Shown here one piece after another: positions 55,421 through 64,000 of a stretch of DNA of 64,000 bases. Every line of letters starts with the position of its first letter. Within the stretch, counting starts at the first letter, position 1. The position numbers and the translations under genes were made by a program. Below the pieces are notes generated by a model. That model did not search any database, was not told where the DNA came from, and saw only the letters and a list, made by a program, of their open reading frames with translations. The DNA comes from Conchocele bisecta (Eukaryota; Mollusca; Bivalvia; Lucinida; Thyasiridae), in contig CM055279.1 in the NCBI GenBank assembly GCA_029237695.1, forward strand, positions 5,846,323 through 5,910,322. Direction: 5' to 3'.

Positions 55421-55452
55421 TACCCCGTAAGCCTATTGTGTCTTACGGGGTA
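55421..55452. repeat. Hairpin at the duplication 3' boundary
   Basis: TACCCCGTAAG (55421-55431) and CTTACGGGGTA (55442-55452) form perfect 11-bp arms with a 10-base loop. The duplication end at 55427-55429 falls inside the left arm. Confidence 0.85.
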
Positions 55453-55631
55453 TTTCCTTTGATCTTTTATATAGCAAGTACCCCCTAAGGTCCGAAATGT
55501 AAGTTCGTCCGTCCGTTCATGTCACCCAATTTGTAACAACGTGTTTTGGTCTATGTGGCTTTTTTTCGGTTTATGTGGCTTATTCCGTGTTTACAGATGG
55601 GTCTTATGTGGCTAGTAGACACATAAACCCA

Positions 55632-55656
55632 ATTTGTAAGAGCGTCCGTGTGTCCG

Positions 55657-55712
<56 letters not shown>

Positions 55713-55725
55713 TCTGTCCGTCCGT
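55632..55725. repeat. (TGCG)n microsatellite
   Basis: About 15 TGCG units at 55655-55715 are followed by GTCTGTCCGTCCGTCCG. The alternating purine-pyrimidine run lies about 160 bp upstream of the LicD start codon. Confidence 0.9.
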
Positions 55726-55876
55726 CCGTATTGGGAAAATGTTGAAGGTCCCTCGATTGCTATGTCTCACGATGCAATATGGTACATCGGTAACGGCTTG
55801 TGATATACAATGTAGCTTACGCTGCACTGAAGCATTAGTGGATATGCCGTGATTGTGGACGGTCGCGCAGTGAATA

Positions 55877-56997
55877 ATGCCACACCAGTCTCGTCAGATG
55901 GCATTCCTTAACACTTTGGTGATATTGCTCTTCTTATTCGCAGGATGTACCTTTCTACAGTTCAGGTCGTTTATACATCTACTCTATATGTCGCCACTCA
56001 GTAACGGAAAATATACCATTGGACATATGCGCTTCAATCTCCGTGATCCAGGTAGTATGTCTCATTCTGATGTACTGCGAGTTATTGAGAAAACAGCATT
56101 TGCCTCGCAACATAACATATCTGAATTAGCAGAGACAGAGACATCTCGTTCTAATCCATGTCATAGGGTCAAATACTATTACACACACCCTAGCGACAGT
56201 TCAATCTACAGGGAAGACAGGCAGGAAACAGTCAGATCTTACAAGTTTCCATATCTGCCACTACCAGAGAACATGTCGTGTTTCAAGCCACGCATCTCAG
56301 AAGCGGAGCATACGATTATGAACAAACTGTTTGACACCTTCTCAAACGTGTGTAGAACGAACCATATAGAGTACATGTTATATGGTGGAACGCTGATCGG
56401 CGCGCGTAGACATCACGGAATGGTACCTTGGGACGACGACTTTGACGTCATCACCAATGGTGAAAAAAAAACCGACCTAAGTTGGAGAAACTACTTTCCA
56501 ATGTGCCGGGATATGGACTTGAGACTCGCATAAAACGATGGATCGCATTTTACCAGGCGATAGCACACGACCCGGGTTACAGATGGCCGTATATTGACAT
56601 ATTCTTCTATATTGAAAACGCTACACACGTCTCAGACGTACACAATCATTTTACGTGTTCCAAGCAGCATGTGTTTCCACTACGGTACATGCCATTCGAG
56701 GCTGGCTGGCAGCCCGTGCCAAAAAACATTGAAATGTTCAATCACCAAACATACGGGCATAGTGCCGACACGGTGCGATACTGTAAGTGTAACCAGTACA
56801 ACCATCGGCTACACAGACGAGCTATTGCACGGACCCTCGATGTGCCGTGTGAAAGGCTGAAGCCGTATTACCCGTTCGTCGAGAGCAGGACTGGGGGAGG
56901 AGGCGTCATTGTGGAGAAACTCTGGGGAAATGGTTCATTGATTCACACGTTTTGTAGACCACGGTCTACTAGTTCAACATCGAATGTTAATAACTGA
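55877..56997 (+). pseudogene. LicD-family membrane protein gene with one frame break
   Basis: The first frame (55877-56533) starts MPHQSRQMAFLN and has a hydrophobic signal-anchor at about residues 9-30 (TLVILLFLFAGCTFLQF), as in type II Golgi proteins. The family signature follows at about residues 165-192: YMLYGGTLIGARRHHG and VPWDDDFDV, the acidic cluster that binds the metal and nucleotide-sugar or phospho-donor. The frame changes within the A9 run at 56463-56471. Coding similarity continues in the other frame to 56997, with WPYIDIFFY, PLRYMPFEAGW and CNQYNHR. One more A, or two fewer, would keep frame. LicD/fukutin-related proteins transfer phospho-sugars or phosphocholine; the substrate here is unknown. 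It looks single-exon. It may be a live gene with a sequencing error. Confidence 0.8.
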
Positions 56998-56999
56998 AG

Positions 57000-57640
57000 G
57001 TGCAATATGACTACGATACTAGTATATATGAGCCGCGTATATGAGCCCCCCCCCCCCATCAGTACAATCGTTTAAACCTAAGTTGATATATTTGTGCATG
57101 TGTTGAAAGTTCATTTCCCCGTGAGTTTTAAATTTGCGACAAACAGTGCAGAGAGTATTGCCAATACGATTGCAATCGTTTTCCATAGAACAACATCTGT
57201 TGCGACAAACAGTGCAGAGAGTATTGCCAAATACTAATTAACTCGTTTTCCATAGAATAGCATCTATAATGCAAGACTTGCATAAATATAATGCAATATG
57301 TTGCACATTGTTGTATACATGAATGCAGATTTATGTGAGTGTGTCTACATATTGGAGTGCCGATATTGTAAGTTAAGGCTTGTCACATTCAACTGAAGGT
57401 CAGCAAACAGCAAACATATAGGGGGCCGTGTACAGCCGACATGAAAAATACCTACTGTCTGTTCCACGTTTTGCTGCCGACGAACTTTTGGCTATTAAAC
57501 ACATTAAATCTAAAAAATATTTTAAAGTAAGTAATTTCCATCAGTAACAAAGAAGTCACCCTCCCGAAAAGAAATTATTTGATTAAATTCCATCAAATAT
57601 TTATTTTATTGCGAAAAAACGACTTTGCTATGGGAATTTA
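57000..57640. other. Intergenic, one short tandem motif
   Basis: Apart from GCGACAAACAGTGCAGAGAG plus TATTGCCAA, repeated at about 57137 and 57202, no repeat or gene is recognised. A C9 run lies at about 57048. Confidence 0.5.
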
Positions 57641-57649
57641 ACATGGGGC

Positions 57650-57770
57650 CGATATTTCGGAAACTATTTCAATCACGTGCACGCTGTGGTTTGGTTGGTT
57701 ACTGGAGACTTACATCAGTTCCCATTAGCCAACCAAATCACTGCGTGTCACGTGATTCGATATTTTTAAC
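57650..57770. repeat. Foldback repeat
   Basis: ATCACGTGCACGCTGTGGTT with TGGTTGG mirrors CCAACCAAATCACTGCG with TGTCACGTGAT. The outer GATATTTCGG also has a weak partner (CGATATTTTT). Confidence 0.65.
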
Positions 57771-57909
57771 GATGGCGGCTAATATTCATTTATAATCATG
57801 AAGTGAACGAGTTAGATTTTAAAAATCGACTTTAGGTTATATAGTGAGACTCGTTTTTAGTGCAGTTTACGCTCAAAATCTTTGAGATTTATGTTAATGT
57901 ATTAGCAAC

Positions 57910-57977
57910 AGTAGTATATAGGGAGTCAAAATGATACCACCTAACGGTGGTATCATTTCTCCACCCTATATACTACT
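57910..57977. repeat. Head-to-head AGTAGTATATAGGG repeat, candidate Polinton terminus
   Basis: AGTAGTATATAGGG (57910-57923) is mirrored by CCCTATATACTACT (57964-57977). ATGATACCACC and GGTGGTATCAT form inner arms. Polinton ends start with AG, so this may be the left end or a collapsed pair of ends of the element that follows. That link is inference: the right end lies outside the window. Confidence 0.45.
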
Positions 57978-58148
57978 CCACCACCCCCAAAAAATCAAAA
58001 ATTAGTTAACGAGGAAATTGTCCCACCAACCACGAAAAATTCAAAATTGGTGTCATAAATACATCATGTTGTTTTCACGTCCAATTGAACAGATAAAACA
58101 ATAGTCTTAAAAAGGATTTATTTTTGACAGTAAATTTATGAATTTATT

Positions 58149-58463
58149 CTAATAAGTTTCCGACTTAAATGCGTCCTCACGCAATAGTTTATATTCCAAC
58201 ACCCCATTTTTCTCCTCCAATATAGCTAATTTATTTCGCAGATCAGCAACTAATTCTACCAGCTCTAGTCTACCACGTTCACCTGTAGCCACCTGACAGT
58301 GTAGTTGCTTATGTCTACAAAGAGTTTGGGCACTAATGAATTTACAAGGGCATCTGGGGCATTGAAATTGCGGGGGGACACAAGGAATTTTTCTACGTCT
58401 CGCTAGATGCCTTCGTAGATATTCTTTACGCGTAAACGTCTTACAACAAGTCTCACACTCCAT
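58149..58463 (-). CDS. Small C2H2-type zinc-finger, coiled-coil protein
   Basis: This intact frame of 104 codons opens MECETCCKTFTRKEYLRRHL, a CxxC then H finger with a later Cys (a C2HC-like arrangement). At about residues 34-55 a regular C2H2 finger follows: CPRCPCKFISAQTLCRHKQLH. Residues 65-95 (LELVELVADLRNKLAILEEK) look like a coiled coil. Such short finger plus coiled-coil proteins are common in large DNA viruses and virus-like elements. Its place next to the polymerase, on the opposite strand, suggests it belongs to the Polinton. Its role is unknown; DNA or RNA binding is a guess. The start ATG at 58463 is the only one in the frame upstream of the fingers. Confidence 0.65.
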   Translation of the reverse strand: MECETCCKTFTRKEYLRRHLARRRKIPCVPPQFQCPRCPCKFISAQTLCRHKQLHCQVATGERGRLELVELVADLRNKLAILEEKNGVLEYKLLREDAFKSETY

Positions 58464-58579
58464 TATATGTATATATGTTTATGTTTATATTCAATTAGAA
58501 GTGAAAAAAACATAATGTTTTTCAAGACCAATTGAACAGATAAATTTCATAGGTTATACAAAAGTATATTACAGAAAAT

Positions 58580-61500
58580 ATGATAACGTCAGAAACTAGA
58601 GCAGAAATAGAAAGTTTGAGAAGAGAAGCCGAATCTCTAGGGATTACTTATAGTAAACGGTTGAGAGTTAGGGGGTTGACAAAGCTGATAAATGCCACAA
58701 AGAATGAGGCGTTTATGAAGCGGTTTCCCGCGCCCACAAACGAGGAGCCTTTAAAGATATATCCAAAGCGGATGAAGTTGGTAACAGAATTCAAAAAGAA
58801 AGTATTGCGGGGTTAAGGGCTAGTGTAATTAATTCTAAAGAATTACCTTCAAGCACAAATAATTTGTCCCAAATTAGACGCCAACATAATAATAAGAAAA
58901 AATCTATCGTTAGCGCGATAGTGGAAAAAGGTGAAGAAATATTGGGGGCTCACGATGAAACATTGGAAAAGGTAGAAAATGGAAGACGGGTAGTTACATT
59001 ATCCTTTCGTAAAAACATTAACATTAACGAGTCTGAACGCATGTCCGATAAACTCGCTCCGTATCTAACAACCAATTTTTATTTGAGATATTCATATTCT
59101 TACAAGCTAGAACATATGGAGGAAATTAAAAATGGAAAACCTAAAACTATAATATTTCACAAAAATCTCGGTGGTAGCGAACCACTATCATCAATGAAAA
59201 CCGTTAAAAATGGCTGTCAGATAAGGAGCAAACACGAATAATGTCCGATAAAATAGACAGACCAAATACAAAGTGGAAGTTTGTAAGATGGGTAGAGGTT
59301 TTTGTAAAGCTAATACAGGGTAGTAGGGGAATAGATTTGGGACTACAATCCAAAGAAGCAGCAGGAGGAGAACTTCCAGAATGGTTGAGGAATAGAAAAG
59401 GTATGTATTCTTTAGATAAGTATAATGACGATCTTTGTCTGTTCAGGTGTCTAGCTATGCACCTTGATAAAAAGATCAGACCTGACAGATGTACAGAAAA
59501 GGCGAAAGAACTTAGTAAGCAATATTTCGGTAGTAATGTGGTTTCACCAATTTCTTTTTCAGATCTGAAAAAGGTTGAAGAGTTTTTTAAAATCGGTATA
59601 GAAGTATATCAACCCACTGAATGTAATGTATGGTGGTTGAAAAAGGTACCAGCGCACTATAAGGCAATAGGTAATAAACCAATGACAATAGGACTGTTTA
59701 ATAATCACGCATTTCTGATAAAAAGCCTTAAAAACCTATCTAAAATTTACGCCTGCGATAATTGCAAACAGAAATTCACGACAGCGAGTAATATGAAGAG
59801 ACACGGACCAACATGTATGAGAGGTGAGACAAAAGTAATATGTGATGGTAATTATTTAGAGCGCCCGCGTTCGTCGTTCGAGAAAGCGTTTTACCCAAAA
59901 GGTTCTAACAGTTATGGGGCGATCGATTGGATGTATTCTGTGGAAAAGCGGAGGGAATTCACATTCACCACGAACAGTGCGGACACGGAGGTGAAAGATG
60001 GATTTTAGGAGCTCCGGTAGATGGATACTGTCCAGAAACCAATACCGTATATCAATATCACGGCTGTTACTGGCACGGGTGTGAGATTCATGCAAAGCAT
60101 AGAAAAGAAGAACGCGCATCCACTATGAGAGGAGATAAAGTTATTAGAAAAAGCAAAGAATTCAACCTAGTAGTTATGTGGGAATGCGAATTCCAAAGAA
60201 CGGGTAAAGATATAAAGATCGGTTGTGACACTACTCTTTATCCATATCAGATAGTATACGATTTTGAGGCGTATCTCCAGCCAGAAGTTGAAACTACCGG
60301 TAATAGTTTAGAGTACGAAGCTGAGCACGTTCCGGCAAGCGTTAGTATAGGAGATAATTTCTCAGGAACAGTAACTCATATTTGTGATAAAGATCCCGCA
60401 AAACTTATAGAAAAAATTCATAGAAGATTTGAAAGTCAGGGGAAAAGCTATAAGAGAAGAAGTGTGGTCAAGATATAGGTTTAATACAGAACATTTACGT
60501 AAAAACCAAATCGCCAAGATCGAACAGTGGATATAGCAAGTACCGGTTATAGGTTTTAACAGCAGTAAGTACGATATAAACTTAATAAAGAAATACCTAG
60601 TAGGCGAACTGACATCAACAACAAAGAAAGTAATGGTCGGAAAACGTGCAAACGCAACAATATTTCTATTTACTCCAGAATTTAGATTTCTTGATGTAAT
60701 ACTTTATCTAGGACCTGGTGTAAGTTACGATAGTTGGATAAAAGCCTACGACTGCAAAGGACAGAAATCTTTCTTTCCTTATGAGTGGTTCGATTCTCCA
60801 GACAAACTGGATTACCCAGGACTACCGGATATAGAGAATTGGTATTCCAAACTATCTGGAAAATGTTAATAGATGAAACAGAATTAAGTAAATGTCGTAG
60901 AATTTTCGAAGAAAATAATATGAAAACTTTCAGAGATTGGTGAAATATATACGATTTAGATGTAGACCGTTCCTAGAAGCGGTGGAAAAAATGTGTGAAT
61001 TTTATAAACACAGAGGTGTGGATATTTTCAAAGATGCGGTAACACTACCTGGAGTAGCTATACAATATTTATTGAGAGGAACCATTAAAGAACAAAAATC
61101 TTCAAAGACGATTATACCGGAGGATGCTCTATATGCACCAAAAGAAGAAACATACGAAATGATGAAGGACGCTCTAGTTGGTGGTCCATCAATAGTATTT
61201 ACACGATATGCAGAAGCTGGTGTTTCAAATATTAGATCATTTGGATCAAATGAAATTAACAAACCTTGCAAGGCTGTTTTGGGGTACGATGCAAACGCGT
61301 TATATTTATCTACGTTAAATAAAGAGATGCCGTGTGGGAGAGAAAATATACACCATATAGATACCCCACATAACCCTAAATTTATTAAAAAGTTTTGTAA
61401 AAGAGTTTTATCTGGAGACTGGTTTTGGGTTTGCGGAGGTGGTATAGAAGTTCCACACAACTTAAAACATAAGTTTTCTGAAATGTCCCCAATATTTATA

Positions 61501-62588
61501 AACAGAGAAGTAGAGGTTGATGAAGTTCCACACACATGTTTAAAATATTTGGAAGATACTGGAAGAACTAGAGGAAATGGAAGAAAATTGGTGGGATCTA
61601 TGACCGCCACTAAAAGTATTGCTGTACGCGCCATGTTGAAATGGTATTTAAAACACGGCCTAGAAATAACGGGAGTTCATCGTGTTATATATTATATTAG
61701 TGGTAAACCCTTCGAATGGTTCGCAAAAGAAGTTACAGCCGCAAGACGAACAGGCGATGTAGAACCAAATAAGAAACCAGTAGCCGACATAATGAAATTA
61801 TTAGGAAACTCGTGTTGTGGAAAAATGTTAGAAGGCAACGGAGAGACATTTAAATACGACATATACACAAAACGAAACCTGTGTTGACAAAGCATTAAGA
61901 TCTGCATTCTTTGACGATTTGGAAGAGATAGGAGATGCGTACGAAATATCTTCAAGAAAACCCAGGTGTGCGGTAAAGAGACCATTCCATTGTGGAATAG
62001 CGGTTTATCAACTAGCTAAATTGAGAATGTTGGAATTTTACTACGAATTTCTAGATAAATACATAAAAAGAGAAGATTTTGAATTAATACAGATGGATAC
62101 AGATAGTATGTATATAGAGTTAGTGGAAAAAACGATAGAGGAATTGATTAGACCTAACTTACTAGACGAGTTTGAAAAAGAAAAAAATAAATGGTTGGCT
62201 TGGGATAAATGGAGCGAAAAGAGAGCCCGGACTTTTCAAAATGGAATTTAGCGGGGATAGGGCGATAGCGTTATCTAGTAAGTGTTATTTTGTAGAAAAA
62301 ATTAATTTCACTAAAGATAATTTGGAACAAATTAAAATTAATTAATAAAAAACCTCTGCGAAAGGAATGTCCAAGAGAACTAACAATTTAAATTGGGATA
62401 GATATAAACGAGTACTAAGTGAAACTACAGAAGATGGACATTATAGATGTAGCGCAAAATAGAGGATTTAAAATGAAAGACGGCGTTATGAAAACGTACT
62501 GTCAACAAAAATTAGGACTCTCTCGGCGTACTACGATAAAAGACGCGTGTTACCAGACGGAATACATACAGAACCTCTCTTGATTTAA
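58580..62588 (+). pseudogene. Polinton/Maverick protein-primed DNA polymerase B, frame-broken
   Basis: The gene is split over frames at 58580-58816, 58864-59241, 59241-60008, 59927-60478, 60633-60869, 60937-61887, 61919-62251 and on to a TAA at 62586-62588. From the N-terminus: a lysine-rich region; an RPNTKW block (59259); an OTU-like DDLCLFRCLAMHL block (59428); a CxxC zinc finger (59754); a VDGYCPETNTVYQYHGCYWH block (60018); the exonuclease-like VYDFEAYL (60256); polymerase motif A YDANALYLSTL (61285); motif B KLLGNSCCGKM (61795); motif C MDTDSMYI (62093). The NSxYG motif has Cys for Tyr. This polymerase replicates the element from a terminal protein. As read, at least six breaks exclude function; sequencing indels may account for some. 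Confidence 0.88.
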
Positions 62589-63951
62589 GTAATCGGGGGT
62601 AGCTGGGTGCCAGAAGGTACAATAAGAAGTTCTTCGCGAACAAACCCGCGAGATGGCCCATCATCCAAATAGTAGAGCACGGGCTCATCAGGTTTGGTAA
62701 TAGATCGATCCAGATGATATACATTGAGAGACCACACGGGATCAGTTGCGCGGCGGCTGCCACCTTCGAGCTCTCCAGGTTGATAGAGGTACCGGACGTC
62801 AATATCTGATGGAAGTGCAATCGCCGATTGCTGCTCCTCTAAACCAAACGGGTCGCCCGCGCGAGACGGGCAGAGGGCTTGCTCGTCACTCTTTTAAACT
62901 TGATAGCATCTACAGGCTTCTTACCTATCAATCTGGTCACCTCTCCGTTCAGTGCGGAGACCACGGCGGGCAGTCTGGCCACCCACTCGGTCGATCGCGA
63001 ATGAGGGTCTACAAGTTCTTTGGCGTATTGGTGTCGAACAGTCTCTCAGCCAGGGTTTCGATTGAAGCGTTCCACGATCCCCTGGTCCCGGTGGATGTTG
63101 ACGCGGCCTCGTCTGATAGAAACTTTATGCTTAGACAATAGATGAGAGACCGCGCCCATGAACTCGCGGCCAGGATCGACCTGGAGAAGAATTCGGCCAT
63201 TTGAGAGGACTCCTCTTATATATTCGGGAAAGAGCCTCGGCCACTTCCTTAGACTCTTTAGTGGCCAACGGCTCAGCCCCCTTATAACGACTCGCTACGT
63301 CAACGATTGTCAGTGCGTACTTGTACGTTTTGCGACCGACGCGATCGTGAGGGAGAAACAGGAGATCCGCTTGGTGAACTTGGTTCCGGTACCGGCACGT
63401 CGAATTTCAGGAGCGGTAATATTGTGAGGCGCGGGTAAATAGATCTGCCAGATGGCCTGCTTCTTGAGCCATTCCTTGACATGCGTATTCTGAAACCTTG
63501 GTCGCCGCCGCGAGGTTCTTGATGGCCGCGAGTCCCTTCCAGTAGCCGCGGGGGCTATAGTATGTATTCGACAGCTTGCGCGTTTAGTTTGGTATCAAGT
63601 TTGCGTGTTCATCGTATGCGAAGTATTCTAATATATCGGACAATCTCCAACATGCCCTCGCCAGATTCGTCCGGTAACTGCGGTCGTTAATAATAAACCT
63701 TTGTTGGAAGTTTCACTGCAGCCCCAATCACGTTTGGGTTGGAACAGGAGAGGGGAATCTAATTCATCCAATCTCGATTGGGAGGAATCTAACATCTGCT
63801 TTGCGAAAAGGGTGGCCGCTTTTTCGTCCTCGCGCCACGTCTCGAGAGAATCTCGGGCCAGACGAATCATACTCTTTGCACCAGGTAAACGATGTTTTTG
63901 GGCAGTGTAGCCTACATCGATCATAGCGTCATAAAGTTCGTCAACTAACAT
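62585..63951 (-). pseudogene. Polinton/Maverick retroviral-like integrase, frame-broken
   Basis: The minus-strand start MLVDELYDAMIDVGYTAQKH (ATG at 63951) is followed by a YYSPRGYWKG block near 63550 and a VHQADLLFLPHD block near 63350. The DDE core has IVDVASRYK (Asp, about 63300), VDPGREFMG (Asp, about 63168) and GIVERFNR (Glu, about 63073). A C-terminal block with VRYLYQPGELEGG (about 62770) and VLYYLDDGPSRGFVREELL (about 62660) resembles the chromodomain-like tail of Polinton integrases. Frame changes lie between most of these blocks. The enzyme inserts the element into the host chromosome. Its TAA overlaps the polymerase TAA on the other strand. Confidence 0.87.
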
Positions 63952-64000
63952 CGTTTCTATATATATATTTAATAAAAAAAAAATGTTTTAATTAATTAAT

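Larger units (their letters stand above)
45958..55426 (+). repeat. Tandem duplication, copy 2 (about 9.47 kb)
   Basis: This repeats 36584-45957. Main differences are about 146 bp more in the minisatellite (50020-50712), a 60-bp deletion near 54414 relative to about 44886-44945, and scattered single-base changes and indels, many in homopolymers. The junction bases GTA (45958-45960) are shared by both parental ends. The 3' end is at GTA 55427-55429. Confidence 0.95.
57900..64000. mobile_element. Polinton/Maverick element, partial
   Basis: A protein-primed polymerase B and a DDE integrase in one segment define this class of self-synthesising virus-like transposon. They are arranged tail to tail, with the small zinc-finger gene outside the polymerase. 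The right side runs off the window just after the integrase start. Major and minor capsid, packaging ATPase and cysteine protease genes were looked for and not seen. The AT-rich final 45 bp (an A10 run, TTAATTAATTAAT) hold nothing else. Confidence 0.82.

Noticed and set aside
61002..61634. 210-codon minus-strand frame
   Set aside because: It is the antisense shadow of the Polinton polymerase around motif A.

Overview
This is a stretch of animal nuclear DNA, most likely from a bivalve mollusc. The signs are intron-split host genes (prohibitin-2, a LicD-family enzyme, a PRRT-like membrane protein), no operons, many short foldback and terminal-inverted-repeat elements, SINE-like repeats with GTTAAACACCAATAAACAAAC tails, GTCC/GTGC microsatellites, and a Polinton/Maverick. 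The species call is inference from repeat style. There is one 500-N assembly gap (33840-34339).

1-11,100: the C-terminal 161 codons of prohibitin-2 in four exons (1948-2133, 4926-5033, 9045-9122, 10927-11040), with introns full of MITEs, SINEs and tandem repeats. The 5034-9044 intron has an ATATCCTTT donor, a CCTTAAC branch motif and an AC acceptor, so it reads as a U12-type AT-AC intron. 11,100-16,380: intergenic, dense in MITEs. 16,380-21,660: a roughly 5 kb satellite with a 76-bp monomer, split by a SINE-like insertion with a 14-bp target duplication, grading rightwards into an older monomer. 21,689-24,887: a decayed hAT element with BED finger and transposase remnants. 25,000-35,450: T-rich repeats, a roughly 168-bp tandem array, SINE-like copies, several MITE families, and three foldback elements built of 21-bp AATTCGTTCCC units.

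35,804-55,429: one large coding exon of a PRRT3/PRRT4-like multipass membrane protein, followed by a direct tandem duplication of about 9.4 kb (36584-45957 and 45958-55426). The duplication starts in the middle of that exon and joins at a 3-bp GTA microhomology. The second copy therefore carries only the 3' part of the exon. Each copy contains the same MITEs and a 48-bp minisatellite. 55,877-56,997: a LicD-family (fukutin-related) membrane enzyme gene, with a one-base frame break in an A9 run.

57,900-64,000: part of a Polinton/Maverick (virus-like element). It has a small C2H2 zinc-finger gene, a frame-broken protein-primed DNA polymerase B on the plus strand and a frame-broken integrase on the minus strand, meeting tail to tail with overlapping stop codons. 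Capsid, ATPase and protease genes are not seen in the window.

The host genes are unrelated neighbours. The common thread is mobile DNA: most of the sequence can be assigned to repeat families that recur within the window, several nested in one another.
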